The notes below the pieces were generated by a model, which did not search any database, had not been told where the DNA came from, and saw nothing but the letters and a program-made list of their open reading frames with translations. A DNA stretch of 64,000 nt from Paraclostridium tenue (lineage in GTDB: Bacteria; Bacillota; Clostridia; Peptostreptococcales; Peptostreptococcaceae), in the NCBI RefSeq assembly GCF_015668515.1, contig NZ_JADPFO010000003.1, forward strand, positions 62,001-126,000. The letters run 5' to 3'. Below, one piece after another: positions 19,147 to 28,679 of this stretch. The translations under genes were made by a program, and so were the position numbers. The number at the start of each line of letters is the position of its first letter. Within the stretch, counting starts at the first letter, position 1.

Positions 19147-19959
19147 ATGAGTAGAAGAATAAAACCTATTTTTTTAAATGTGTTTATAGTAGGAGTACTT
19201 TTATTTTTAATATTTATTAAATGTGATAATATAATTGAAACTTCGAAAAGTTATGATGAAGAAGAAATAGTTTTACTAAATAGTGAAAATATGACATTAA
19301 CACAGCTTATGATTAGTACAACTAAAGTAAATGAAAGAGGACCTAAACCAAAGCCTGAAAAAGTTGCGTATATAACAATTGATGATGGGCCATCAAAATA
19401 TACTAATGAAATACTTGATATATTACATAAAAATGATATAAAAGCTACTTTTTTTATGATAGATAAAAATATGAATAGATATTCTAATGAATTAAAAAGA
19501 ATAGAAAGTGATGGACATTCTTTGGGATTTCATAGCGTAAGTCATGACATAAATATTTTATACAAAACACCAAAGACTACAGTATCTGAATTTGATAAAT
19601 GTAATAATAGTCTAGAAGAAATAACAAATGAAACATCAAAGTTAATACGATTACCATATGGAAGTAAGCCTTATGCACCAAAAGAATCTTATGATGCACT
19701 AGTAGAAGCTGGATATAAAATATGGGATTGGAACTTAGATACACAAGATTGGAGAGCTACAGATAAAGAGATAATAAAAAATGTAGAGACATATTTAGGA
19801 CAACATAAAGAAGTAGTATTACTTATGCACGAAAAAGAACAAAGTGTTAAGGCACTTCAAGGAATGATAGATATATTAAGAGAAAAAGGTTATACAATAC
19901 TTCCGATAAAAGAAAGAGATAAACCTAAAAATTATTGGGAACAAAACTTAACTAATTGA
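19147..19959 (+). CDS. Membrane-anchored polysaccharide deacetylase (NodB domain)
   Basis: 270 residues. One N-terminal membrane segment (about residues 9-24) is followed by a linker and a NodB homology domain. Motif 1 is TIDDGPSKYT (catalytic and metal Asp), motif 2 is HSVSHD (metal His), and later motifs are RLPYGSKP, DWNLDTQDW and LLMHE. The family removes N-acetyl groups from peptidoglycan or other cell-wall sugars, often giving lysozyme resistance. Start ATG with AAGGGGAA upstream. Monocistronic. Confidence 0.9.
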   Translation: MSRRIKPIFLNVFIVGVLLFLIFIKCDNIIETSKSYDEEEIVLLNSENMTLTQLMISTTKVNERGPKPKPEKVAYITIDDGPSKYTNEILDILHKNDIKATFFMIDKNMNRYSNELKRIESDGHSLGFHSVSHDINILYKTPKTTVSEFDKCNNSLEEITNETSKLIRLPYGSKPYAPKESYDALVEAGYKIWDWNLDTQDWRATDKEIIKNVETYLGQHKEVVLLMHEKEQSVKALQGMIDILREKGYTILPIKERDKPKNYWEQNLTN

Positions 19960-19977
19960 ATATAATATTTATAAATA

Positions 19978-20007
19978 TTGACAATAATAATAGTGATTAT
20001 ATATAAT
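19978..20007 (+). promoter_or_regulatory. Promoter of the valS T-box transcript
   Basis: TTGACA (19978-19983), an 18-base spacer and TATAAT (20002-20007): two perfect hexamers just upstream of the leader RNA. Confidence 0.8.
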
Positions 20008-20013
20008 TAAAAG

Positions 20014-20276
20014 ATAAATAGAATAATTAAAAACTAAGAAAAAGAGGAGTATGCAAACTCAACTTACAGAGAGGAAAGTTCATCGGCTGAAAAACTTTCT
20101 AAGAAATGAATTGCAGAAGGTAGCTTTGGAGTTTCTAAGCTGAAATAGTAGTAGGTTTAGACGGTGAGAATCGTTAAATTTATTAAGGGTTATATAAATT
20201 TTAATTTAAGATTTATATAAAATTAAGGTGGTAACGCGAGCTTTTCGTCCTTAAATGGATGAAGAGCTCTTTTTTA
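20014..20276 (+). promoter_or_regulatory. T-box leader, valine specifier (GTA)
   Basis: A tRNA-sensing leader upstream of valS. The T-box sequence AAGGTGGTAACGCG is at 20225-20238. In Stem I, TGCAA near 20054 pairs with TTGCA (20111-20115). The specifier loop then has AGTA on the 5' side and GAAGGTAGC on the 3' side, placing the codon GTA (Val) at 20120-20122. The terminator hairpin (20238-20250 with 20257-20269, then T6) competes with the antiterminator. Uncharged tRNA-Val would allow readthrough. Confidence 0.9.
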
Positions 20277-20325
20277 ATTTATAGAAAAATTATTTTCAAA
20301 TACAAAAATAACAGGAGGAATCTAT

Positions 20326-22992
20326 ATGGAAAATACTAATTTACCAAAAACGTATAATCCGAAAGACTTTGAATCAAGATTATATTCAAAGTGGGTAGAA
20401 GAAGGATTATTTAAATCTAAGCCAAACCCAAATAAAAAGCCATTCACAATAATGCTTCCCCCACCAAATATAACAGGACAATTACACATGGGGCATGCTC
20501 TTGACCATACTTTACAAGATATACTTATAAGATGGAAGAGAATGGACGGTTATGAAGCTTTATGGCAACCAGGAACAGACCATGCATCTATAGCAACAGA
20601 AGTTAAAGTTGTTGAAAGAATAAAAGAACAAGAAGGAAAAACTAAGTACGAGTTAGGAAGAGAAGAGTTCTTAAAAAGAGCTATGGATTGGAGAAATGAA
20701 TTTGGTAGAAAAATAGTTGACCAAATGAAACAATTAGGAGATTCTTGTGACTGGGATAGAGAAAGATTCACAATGGATAAAGGCTGTAATGAAGCAGTTA
20801 CAGAGTTCTTTGTGAAACTATATGAAAAAGGTCAAATATATAGAGGAAACAGAATAATAAACTGGTGTCCAGATTGTAAAACTACATTATCTGATGCTGA
20901 AGTTGAGCATGAAGAACATGATGGAAAGTTCTATCACATAAAATACCCAATAGCAGGTAGTGATGAATTTTTAGAAATAGCTACAACTAGACCAGAAACA
21001 ATGCTAGGAGATACAGGTATAGCTGTAAACCCTGAAGATGAAAGATATACTCACTTAGTAGGAAAACATGCAATACTTCCTTTAGTAGGTAGAGAACTTA
21101 TAATAGTTGCAGATGATTATGTTGATTTAGAGTTCGGAACTGGTGCAGTTAAGATGACTCCAGCTCATGACCCTAATGACTTTGAAGTAGGTCAAAGACA
21201 CAATCTTGAAAAGATAAATGTTATGAACGAAGACGGAACTATGAATAAGTTAGCTGGTAAGTACGAAGGTATGGACAGATATGAGTGTAGAAAGCAACTT
21301 ATAGCTGACTTAGATGAAGCTGGATACTTAATAGCTATAAAAGATCATAACCATAATGTAGGTTCTTGCTACAGATGTAAAACTGTAGTTGAGCCAAGAT
21401 TATCTGACCAATGGTTTGTTAAAATGGATGAATTAGCAAAACCTGCTATAGATATATTAAAGAAACAAGAATTAAAGTTTGTACCTGATAAGTTTGATAA
21501 AACTTACTTACAATGGTTAGAAAATATAAGAGACTGGTGTATATCAAGACAGTTATGGTGGGGACATCAAATACCAGCTTACTATTGCCAAGAGTGTAAT
21601 GAAGTAGTAGTTGCTAAAGAAATGCCTACAGTTTGTCCTAAGTGTGGACATACTCACTTTAAACAAGATGAAGATGTACTAGATACATGGTTTAGTTCTG
21701 CATTATGGCCTTTCTCAACATTAGGATGGCCTCATAACACAGAAGAATTAAACTATTACTATCCAACAAGTGTTCTTGTAACTGGATACGATATAATATT
21801 CTTCTGGGTTGTAAGAATGGCATTTGCAGGAATGTTCTGTATGGGAGAAGCTCCATTTGAACATGTATTAATACATGGACTAGTTAGAGACTCAGAAGGT
21901 AGAAAAATGAGTAAATCTCTAGGAAACGGAATAGATCCATTAGAAGTTATAGATCAATATGGAGCAGATGCTTTAAGATTCATGTTAGCTACTGGAAACT
22001 CTCCAGGAAATGATATGAGATTCTATATGGAAAGAGTTGAAGCTGCTAGAAACTTCGCAAATAAATTATGGAATGCATCTAGATTTGTATTCATGAATAT
22101 AGATGAAGATATAATGAAAGGTGTAACTAGAGAATCAGTAGAAGGTAATATGACTTTAGCTGATAAGTGGATAATATCTAGAGCTAATAATGTTGTTAAG
22201 GAAGTTACTGACAACATGGATAAGTTTGACTTAGGAATAGCAGCTCAAAAGATATACGACTTTGCTTGGTCAGAGTACTGTGACTGGTATATAGAAATAG
22301 TTAAACCAAGATTATACTCTGATGATAAAGCTGCTAAACAAACAGCATTATATACATTAACATATGTATTAGAAAAAATATTAAAACTTCTTCATCCTTA
22401 CATGCCATTTATAACAGAAGAAATATATACTCACCTTCCAACTGTAGAAGGAAGTATAGTAGTGGCTGAATTCCCTCATTATAATGAAGCTGATAATATG
22501 GCTAAAGAAGAAGAAATGATGAATTTAACAATGGATGGTATAAGAAACATAAGAAATGTAAGAGCTGAAATGAACGTACCACCATCAAAGAAAGCTAAAG
22601 TTATAATAGTTCCAACAGCTGAAAAGAAAGAAGCTATGGAAGCTGGACGTGATTACTTTGTAACATTAGCATCTGCATCTATAGTAGATATAGTTGAAGA
22701 TGAAACTAACATACCAGAAGATGCAGTAAGTGTTGTTATAGACGGAGTTAAGATATTCATACCGCTTGATGAGTTAGTTGACTTTACTAAAGAATTAGAA
22801 AGATTAAATAAAGAAAAAGCTAAATTAGAAGGCGAAATAAAGAGAGTTAACGGAAAACTTTCTAATCAAGGATTCTTAGCTAAAGCTCCAGAAAGCTTAG
22901 TTAATGAAGAAAAAGCTAAAAAAGAAAAATTCGAAGAAATGATGAAATCAGTTCTTGAAAGAATAGAAAATATAGAAGCAAAAATAAAATAA
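20326..22992 (+). CDS. valS: Valyl-tRNA synthetase
   Basis: Charges tRNA-Val. At 888 residues it is a full-length class Ia enzyme. HMGH at residues 54-57 and KMSKS at 527-531 form the ATP site. The CP1 editing domain lies between them ([15 protein letters not shown], then [12 protein letters not shown]). Two Cys-pair segments (CPDCK, CPKCG) look zinc-binding. The last ~65 residues form a coiled coil that grips tRNA. AGGAGG ribosome binding site; controlled by the T-box leader directly upstream. Confidence 0.97.
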   Translation: MENTNLPKTYNPKDFESRLYSKWVEEGLFKSKPNPNKKPFTIMLPPPNITGQLHMGHALDHTLQDILIRWKRMDGYEALWQPGTDHASIATEVKVVERIKEQEGKTKYELGREEFLKRAMDWRNEFGRKIVDQMKQLGDSCDWDRERFTMDKGCNEAVTEFFVKLYEKGQIYRGNRIINWCPDCKTTLSDAEVEHEEHDGKFYHIKYPIAGSDEFLEIATTRPETMLGDTGIAVNPEDERYTHLVGKHAILPLVGRELIIVADDYVDLEFGTGAVKMTPAHDPNDFEVGQRHNLEKINVMNEDGTMNKLAGKYEGMDRYECRKQLIADLDEAGYLIAIKDHNHNVGSCYRCKTVVEPRLSDQWFVKMDELAKPAIDILKKQELKFVPDKFDKTYLQWLENIRDWCISRQLWWGHQIPAYYCQECNEVVVAKEMPTVCPKCGHTHFKQDEDVLDTWFSSALWPFSTLGWPHNTEELNYYYPTSVLVTGYDIIFFWVVRMAFAGMFCMGEAPFEHVLIHGLVRDSEGRKMSKSLGNGIDPLEVIDQYGADALRFMLATGNSPGNDMRFYMERVEAARNFANKLWNASRFVFMNIDEDIMKGVTRESVEGNMTLADKWIISRANNVVKEVTDNMDKFDLGIAAQKIYDFAWSEYCDWYIEIVKPRLYSDDKAAKQTALYTLTYVLEKILKLLHPYMPFITEEIYTHLPTVEGSIVVAEFPHYNEADNMAKEEEMMNLTMDGIRNIRNVRAEMNVPPSKKAKVIIVPTAEKKEAMEAGRDYFVTLASASIVDIVEDETNIPEDAVSVVIDGVKIFIPLDELVDFTKELERLNKEKAKLEGEIKRVNGKLSNQGFLAKAPESLVNEEKAKKEKFEEMMKSVLERIENIEAKIK

Positions 22993-23002
22993 TAAATCTA
23001 AA

Positions 23003-23037
23003 GGAGCTATCTCGTAACAGAGATTAGCTTCTTTTTT
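23003..23037 (+). terminator. Rho-independent terminator of valS
   Basis: AGCTATCTC and GAGATTAGCT (one bulge) are followed by TCTTTTTTT. Confidence 0.75.
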
Positions 23038-23235
23038 TATAAAATAGAAAAGTATAAATTAAATGTAATAAGATTATATACATCCATTATAGTTGATTTA
23101 TCTTGTTTGATGACATAAAGTAGATAATCTATTATAATGTTTATAGTTTGTATAAAATCATAAAATAGAATATATATGATTAATATAGATATAGCATGAA
23201 ATACGTATTATGAATTAAAGAAAGGACGATACACA

Positions 23236-24537
23236 TTGACAATAACACTACCTCAAAAATTTTTAGAAGACATGAAGGAAATACTTAAAGATGAGTATGA
23301 TGATTTTATAAAAAGTTATGAAGAACCAAAAACAACTGGATTAAGAGTTAACACCCTAAAAATTAGTAAAGAAGAATTACTAAATTTAAATTTATTTAAC
23401 TTAACTCAAATTCCTTGGGCTAATGAAGGATTTTACTATGATGAAACTGTAGATAGACCGGGAAAAAATCCACTTCACGAAGCAGGAGCATATTACTTAC
23501 AAGAACCATCAGCTATGAGTGTTGTACCAAAAGTAGATGTACAAGAAGGAGATAAGGTGCTTGATATGTGTGCTGCTCCAGGTGGAAAATCTACATATAT
23601 ATTATCTAAATTAAATGATACAGGACTGTTAGTTTCAAATGAAATAAATCCTATAAGAATAAAAGCTCTAGGAGAAAATTTAGAAAGATTTGGAGCTAAA
23701 AATTGTATCATAACTAACACTGATTCTAACAACTTAAGAAAAGTATTTACAGGATATTTTGATAAGATTGTAATTGATGCTCCTTGTTCTGGACAAGGTA
23801 TGTTTAGAAAAGATGAAGTAGCAATAAAAGATTGGTCATATGCAAAGGTACTAGAGTGTCAATCTATACAAAGAGAAATAATAAGAGATGGATATGAAAT
23901 GCTTAAAAATGGTGGGATATTAGTATATTCAACATGTACATTTGCAAAAGAAGAAAATGAAACTATAATAAATGAATTTATAGAAGAATTTGAAAATGCA
24001 AAACTAATAGAAATGGATAGAGTATGGCCTCATAAAGTAAAAGGAGAAGGTCATTTTGTAGCAAAAATACAAAAACTAGAAGATGAAGACTGTAATACTA
24101 AAGAGTTAAAAACAAAAAGATTAGATAAAGAAATAAAAGATTATAAAGATTTTGAAAAGAAGTTTTTAAATGTAAATATAGGAAATAAATTTGATTTAAG
24201 AGGAGAAAACTTATATCTAATTCCAGAAGAATCTCCAGATACAAAAAAATTGAAGGTATTAAGATATGGACTTCACTTAGGAGTATTAAAGAAAAATAGA
24301 TTTGAACCATCTCATGCACTATCTCATTATCTAAAATTAGAAGATGTAAAGAATGTAGAAGAATTCAAAGTTGATGATAATCAAATTTTAGACTATTTAA
24401 GAGGAAATACAATAAATACAGGAAAAAGTAGAGGTTGGGTCTTAGTATCAGTAGAAGGAGTTCCTATTGGATGGGGAAAAGAATCAAATGGAGTATTAAA
24501 AAATCATTATCCAAAAGGACTTAGAATAAATTATTAA
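23236..24537 (+). CDS. RsmB/RsmF-type 16S rRNA m5C methyltransferase
   Basis: A 433-residue NOL1/NOP2/sun family RNA methyltransferase. SAM motif I is DMCAAPGGKST. The two family cysteines lie in DAPCSGQGMF and YSTCTFAKEENE, the second being the catalytic nucleophile and the first the release cysteine. A C-terminal PUA-like segment (about 330-433, ending in GWGKESNGVLKNHYPKGLR) is typical of RsmF. The start is TTG at 23236 with AAAGGACG upstream. About 200 bases before it hold the valS terminator and AT-rich sequence with no other gene. Confidence 0.9.
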   Translation: MTITLPQKFLEDMKEILKDEYDDFIKSYEEPKTTGLRVNTLKISKEELLNLNLFNLTQIPWANEGFYYDETVDRPGKNPLHEAGAYYLQEPSAMSVVPKVDVQEGDKVLDMCAAPGGKSTYILSKLNDTGLLVSNEINPIRIKALGENLERFGAKNCIITNTDSNNLRKVFTGYFDKIVIDAPCSGQGMFRKDEVAIKDWSYAKVLECQSIQREIIRDGYEMLKNGGILVYSTCTFAKEENETIINEFIEEFENAKLIEMDRVWPHKVKGEGHFVAKIQKLEDEDCNTKELKTKRLDKEIKDYKDFEKKFLNVNIGNKFDLRGENLYLIPEESPDTKKLKVLRYGLHLGVLKKNRFEPSHALSHYLKLEDVKNVEEFKVDDNQILDYLRGNTINTGKSRGWVLVSVEGVPIGWGKESNGVLKNHYPKGLRINY

Positions 24538-24643
24538 TTAGTGTGTGAAAACAATGTATTTGTAGAGGATTAATTAAGTGTTTTGACGAAATTAAGTATC
24601 ATATAAATAAAAGTACTTAATTAACGCAGTATGGAGGAATGAT

Positions 24644-25939
24644 ATGAACTATAATGAAGCATTAAAATATATACATGAAAGTCATAAGTTTGGAATGAGA
24701 TTGGGTCTAGACAATATAAAAAAATTATTAGAGCTATTAGGAAATCCTCAAGATAACCTTAAAATAATACATGTAGCTGGAACTAATGGTAAAGGATCAA
24801 CATGCTCATTCATATCAACGATATTAAAAGAGAGTGGATACAAGGTTGGATTATATACATCTCCATTTTTAGAAACTTTTACAGAAAGAATAAGAGTTAA
24901 TGGAGAAAACATCCCTGAAAATGAAGTAGCTAAGATAGTGAAAATAATAAAAGAAAAGATAGAAGTCATGGTCAGCGAAGGATATTCCTATCCTACTGAG
25001 TTTGAAATAGTAACAGCAATGGCATTTTATTACTATAATCAAGAAAAAGTAGATTTTGTAGCTTTAGAGGTAGGGCTTGGAGGAAGATATGATGCTACTA
25101 ATGTAATTGATAAACCATTAGTAAGTGTTATAGCATCGATAAGCTTAGACCATACAGGAATTCTAGGAGATACCTTAGGAAAAATAGCTTATGAAAAGGG
25201 TGGAATTATAAAAGAAAATTGTACAACTATATCATACCCACAAAAGGAAGAAGCAAAATTAGTTATAAAAGATATATGTAGTGAAAAACAATCTAAATAT
25301 ATAGAATGTAATTTTGACGATATAAATATAAAAGAGTCAAATGTTAATTATCAAAAATATGACTGTATTGTAAATGGAAGAAAGTATGAAAGTCTAGAGA
25401 TAAAATTAATTGGAGAGCATCAAATAAAAAATTCTGTATTAGCTCTTAATGTTATAGATTATATTAAAGAAAATGAAAATATTAATATATCGGAAGAAAG
25501 TATAAGAAAAGGGTTAATTGAAACTAAGTGGCCAGGAAGAATAGAGAAAATTAAAGAAAACCCTATGTTTATAATAGATGGAGCTCATAATGAAGAAGGG
25601 GCTATGTCTTTAGCAAAGTCTATAGATAAATATTTTGAAGGTAAAAATAAAATTTTAGTAATAGGTATGCTTGAAGATAAAGATATAGATTCAGTATTAG
25701 AGATATTAATACCTAGATTTAATAAGGTGATAACAACTATACCTGATAATCCAAGAGCAATAGATGCTAATAAACTTAAAGAAAAAATAAATAAGTTTAA
25801 TATAGAAGTAGTTTGCAAACCTAATATAAAAGATGCAGTTACTTACGCTTTAGATAATTCTAATGAAGAAGATGTAATAATAAGTGCAGGATCTTTATAT
25901 ATGATAGGAACTGTTAGAACAATAATTAATAATATGTAA
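24644..25939 (+). CDS. folC: Folylpolyglutamate synthase / dihydrofolate synthase
   Basis: 431 residues. Adds glutamate to (dihydro)folates. The P-loop GTNGKGSTCSF is at about residues 46-56, followed by the Mur-ligase-type central motifs (GGRYDATNVID, SLDHTGILG) and the C-terminal domain with IIDGAHN. Ribosome binding site TGGAGGA. Upstream, 24571-24624 holds a 10-bp inverted repeat (TTAATTAAGT / ACTTAATTAA) of unknown role. Confidence 0.94.
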   Translation: MNYNEALKYIHESHKFGMRLGLDNIKKLLELLGNPQDNLKIIHVAGTNGKGSTCSFISTILKESGYKVGLYTSPFLETFTERIRVNGENIPENEVAKIVKIIKEKIEVMVSEGYSYPTEFEIVTAMAFYYYNQEKVDFVALEVGLGGRYDATNVIDKPLVSVIASISLDHTGILGDTLGKIAYEKGGIIKENCTTISYPQKEEAKLVIKDICSEKQSKYIECNFDDINIKESNVNYQKYDCIVNGRKYESLEIKLIGEHQIKNSVLALNVIDYIKENENINISEESIRKGLIETKWPGRIEKIKENPMFIIDGAHNEEGAMSLAKSIDKYFEGKNKILVIGMLEDKDIDSVLEILIPRFNKVITTIPDNPRAIDANKLKEKINKFNIEVVCKPNIKDAVTYALDNSNEEDVIISAGSLYMIGTVRTIINNM

Positions 25940-25940
25940 C

Positions 25941-25992
25941 AAAAAAGAGTTTGAAAATGAGATTATAATACCTCAGCTTCAAACTCTTTTAT
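25941..25992. terminator. Bidirectional terminator between folC and the TSCPD gene
   Basis: AAAAGAGTTTGAA (25943-25955) and TTCAAACTCTTTT (25978-25990) are perfect arms with A and T flanks, shared by convergent genes. Confidence 0.85.
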
Positions 25993-25994
25993 TA

Positions 25995-26246
25995 TTATTT
26001 AGATAATTGATCACGTAATGCCTTAGATAATTGGTCAGGACAAGATGTAGATTTGCCTCCGCAAGGTATTCCTGCTAATTTTTCAGCTATCTCATCTGCT
26101 GGTCTTCCTTCGATTAAATGTTTAAGTCCTATTAAATTACCAGGACATCCACCTACAAAATTAACACTTTTCACTATGTTATTTTCATCAATATCAAATG
26201 TTATTTCTTTACAACAAACCCCTGATGGCTTAAAATTTACTTTCAT
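25995..26246 (-). CDS. TSCPD domain protein (TIGR03905-like)
   Basis: A small cysteine-rich protein of 83 residues. Cysteines lie in VCCKE, GGCPGN, PCGG and the family-defining TSCPDQL near the C-terminus, suggesting metal or redox chemistry. The same domain occurs at the end of some ribonucleotide reductases. The function of the free-standing form is not known. GGGAGGA ribosome binding site. Divergent from the propeller gene, with 137 bases between them. Confidence 0.85.
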   Translation of the reverse strand: MKVNFKPSGVCCKEITFDIDENNIVKSVNFVGGCPGNLIGLKHLIEGRPADEIAEKLAGIPCGGKSTSCPDQLSKALRDQLSK

Positions 26247-26383
26247 TTATAATTCCTCCCAAGTTGTGTTAAATAAATAATATCAAAGAATGACAATCTA
26301 TTTCAAGAACAAAATTAGTAATAAGACAAGTATTTAAAGCAATATACTATGGTAGTACAATTTATTAGTAAGGAGGTTTTATT

Positions 26384-27250
26384 TTGAAGCTATATACATC
26401 TAATTATTTATCACAAAGCATAAGTGTCATAGATTATAAAACTCTTAGTTTGGAGAAAGAAATAAACCTAGGACCAGATATATATCCTCATCATTTTTGT
26501 ATAGATAGAGAAAAGGATATAATATATATACCTAGTTCTTTTGATGGAGTGTTATATGTTTTTGATATGAAAAGTGACAAGATTATAGATTCTGTATCTA
26601 TAGGCGGAAATCTTAGTCAAGTATCTCTTTGTGAAAATGAGTTATTTATAGCAAATGAGGATTCTAACAGTATATACGTTTTAAATAAAAATACATTAGA
26701 ACCTATAGGTGTTATTAGCGTAGATAATATGCCTCATGGGTTTGCGTTTGATAATAAATCAAATAAATTATATGTGCCATGTATAGATTCTATATTGTGT
26801 ATAGATATAATAAAAAAGTGTATAGAAAAGAAGATAAATATAGACTATAAAGCATGGCATATAAGAATAGATAATAAAAAGGATTTAATATATACTTCTA
26901 CCTTAGATGGTAAAATAATAGTTTTAGATAAGTATGAATTAAAGATAGTAGATATTATAGAGAATTTATTAATACCTGTTGAAATTTGTATAGACTATGA
27001 AAATGAACTTATATATATAGCAGATTTAGGATATAAAGCTATAAGGATTTTAGATTATAATACATATGAGTATTTAAACTGTATAAAAATTGATGGAAAT
27101 CCTCAAGGATTAGAGTTATCTAAAGATAACAAATATTTATTTGTAACAGATACTACTAATAATAGTATAAAAGTATATAAAACAAATGAAAATAAGTTAA
27201 TGGATGAAATCAAGGTAGGAAAAGAGCCTACTACTATTATATTTGTGTAG
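26384..27250 (+). CDS. YncE-like beta-propeller protein
   Basis: 288 residues made of about six ~45-residue repeats. Each repeat has a pattern like ELFIANEDSNSIYVLNKNT or KYLFVTDTTNNSIKVYKTN (YVTN/NHL-type blades), so it folds as a beta-propeller. There is no signal peptide, so it is probably cytosolic. The start is TTG at 26384 with a perfect AAGGAGG 8 bases upstream. The molecular role is unknown. Its last 14 bases overlap the convergent DUF4364 gene, and the terminator lies within both genes' ends. Confidence 0.75.
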   Translation: MKLYTSNYLSQSISVIDYKTLSLEKEINLGPDIYPHHFCIDREKDIIYIPSSFDGVLYVFDMKSDKIIDSVSIGGNLSQVSLCENELFIANEDSNSIYVLNKNTLEPIGVISVDNMPHGFAFDNKSNKLYVPCIDSILCIDIIKKCIEKKINIDYKAWHIRIDNKKDLIYTSTLDGKIIVLDKYELKIVDIIENLLIPVEICIDYENELIYIADLGYKAIRILDYNTYEYLNCIKIDGNPQGLELSKDNKYLFVTDTTNNSIKVYKTNENKLMDEIKVGKEPTTIIFV

Positions 27251-27260
27251 GCTCTTTTTT
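27221..27260. terminator. Terminator inside overlapping convergent gene ends
   Basis: GAGCCTAC (27224-27231) and GTAGGCTC (27247-27254) are followed by T6 on the plus strand and TTTT on the minus strand. The hairpin contains the stop codons of both genes. Confidence 0.75.
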
Positions 27261-27788
27261 ACTTGTAATAAGCAAGTCTATTACTTCAGCATACATATAA
27301 GATGCGTTCTTTTTCCAATTATCACATATTAGTTTAGCTTGTTTTTCGGAAGACACATTTAAATTTAAATCTATTAGGTTAGATTGATTTTCAATAACTC
27401 TTAGATTTACTATGTATTCATTATCACTTTGTCTAACAAAACTAGATTTAACTTGAGTATCAGCTAATAAGTTTTCTTTGTTTAATTTAATGTATTCATC
27501 TATCTTTTCCGTAATTTGAGCAGGAATCCTAGATAGGAAATATTCTAGAGCTTCAATACCCTTTTGCGTTAAAGTATAATACTCCTTATTTGAATCTTCA
27601 TATATTTTTAAGAAGTTAGAATCCATAAGTTGTGATAGAAATTGCTGTAATGAAAAATAATTCATTACCTCTGTCTCAAGAATAACTTGAGTAATTTGAG
27701 AATTAGTTAAATCCATATTTGTTTTTTGTAAAACATATAAAATTAATAACTTATGGTAAGCTAATTCTTCAGATGAGTTTTCAAACAT
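27237..27788 (-). CDS. DUF4364 family protein (winged-helix-like)
   Basis: A 183-residue protein recognisable as DUF4364, a Clostridia family. The N-terminal ~85 residues read like a winged helix (LLILYVLQKTNMDLTNSQIT, then YYTLTQKGIEALEYF) and the C-terminal ~95 residues form an alpha/beta domain. It is probably a transcriptional regulator, but no target is evident. GGAGGA ribosome binding site. Confidence 0.75.
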   Translation of the reverse strand: MFENSSEELAYHKLLILYVLQKTNMDLTNSQITQVILETEVMNYFSLQQFLSQLMDSNFLKIYEDSNKEYYTLTQKGIEALEYFLSRIPAQITEKIDEYIKLNKENLLADTQVKSSFVRQSDNEYIVNLRVIENQSNLIDLNLNVSSEKQAKLICDNWKKNASYMYAEVIDLLITSKKEPTQI

Positions 27789-27906
27789 AATATCATCCTC
27801 CGTGTAATGTTTCTATATAATTATATTAAACTAAAACATATAAAAATAAAAGTACAAATTAAGAATTACGTAAGCCCATATATGTGATTTTTATATGCAA
27901 TCATTC

Positions 27907-27936
27907 AAAAAGGCTACCTATACAGGTAGCCTTTTT
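27907..27936. terminator. Terminator of the SASP gene
   Basis: AAAAAGGCTACC and GGTAGCCTTTTT around a 6-base loop. The minus-strand T run serves the SASP gene. Confidence 0.85.
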
Positions 27937-27957
27937 CCTTGATGTCTAATTTACTAC

Positions 27958-28161
27958 TTATTTGCCAGCCATTTGTTTTTCTGCCATTTCTACTAGCTTT
28001 TTAGTCATGTATCCACCTACATAACCATTTTGTCTAGCAGTTAAGTTACCTTTGTCTATTGATTCATAGTTTGATAAACCTAACTCATTAGCTATCTCTA
28101 ATTTCATTTGATTTAATGCTGCTTTAGCTTCTGGAACGGCTTTTCTAGATGATGATGACAT
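27958..28161 (-). CDS. Alpha/beta-type small acid-soluble spore protein
   Basis: A 67-residue DNA-coating protein of the spore core. It has the two conserved blocks, EIANELGLSNYE (containing the GPR protease cleavage region) and TARQNGYVGGYMTKKLVEMAE. It protects spore DNA from UV and is degraded at germination. Ribosome binding site AAGGAGGAA. The 5' leader holds a strong stem-loop (28194-28218). Forespore (sigma-G) expression is expected from the family, but I could not define a clear promoter. Confidence 0.95.
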   Translation of the reverse strand: MSSSSRKAVPEAKAALNQMKLEIANELGLSNYESIDKGNLTARQNGYVGGYMTKKLVEMAEKQMAGK

Positions 28162-28193
28162 AGTAAATTTCCTCCTTAAATGTTAGATGTCTT

Positions 28194-28218
28194 ACGATAA
28201 CAATTGTGTTGTTATCGT
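28194..28218. repeat. Stem-loop in the SASP leader
   Basis: Perfect 10-bp arms ACGATAACAA and TTGTTATCGT with a 5-base loop, 33 bases upstream of the SASP start and with no T run. It is probably an mRNA-stabilising leader hairpin or an operator. Confidence 0.55.
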
Positions 28219-28267
28219 TGATATTAATTTAACCAAAATAAAATTTTATATTCATATTTAAAAAATT

Positions 28268-28432
28268 TTATTTGAATTTTTTATTGATCTTTATTTTTCT
28301 ATCTTTTCTTATACCTTCCTGTATTCCATGGGCCTCTCTTAGGAAATGAGTACTATTTAATTTTACACTTCTTTGTTCATTATTTTCAGCTTTTCCTTTT
28401 AATACACCAAATTCACTTCTTAAATTATTCAA
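28268..28432 (-). CDS. Small basic protein, 54 aa, unrecognised
   Basis: A short reading frame starting at TTG (28432) with a good AAAGGTGGTG ribosome binding site 8 bases upstream. The 54 residues are strongly basic at the C-terminus (IRKDRKIKINKKFK) with a central HFLREAHGIQEG. I do not recognise it. It lies just upstream of the SASP gene on the same strand, so it may be sporulation-related. No terminator is seen between it and the SASP gene. Confidence 0.45.
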   Translation of the reverse strand: MNNLRSEFGVLKGKAENNEQRSVKLNSTHFLREAHGIQEGIRKDRKIKINKKFK

Positions 28433-28679
28433 TATAAACACCACCTTTATAATGTATTACAATTAATTTTCCCAATTAACAAAATTAATTTAGTAGTAAT
28501 TTTTTGAAAAAATAAACTTGTAGTAAAGTAGTTATGAATAAAGAAATTTTATTTTTAATATGGATAACGTGAATTTTTTAGACACTTAAATAAATATAAA
28601 AATTTAGGTTCAAATATTTTTTAATATAATCTATATAGTATAATATATTTTATAAATAAGTGTTTTTAGGGAGGTTATG

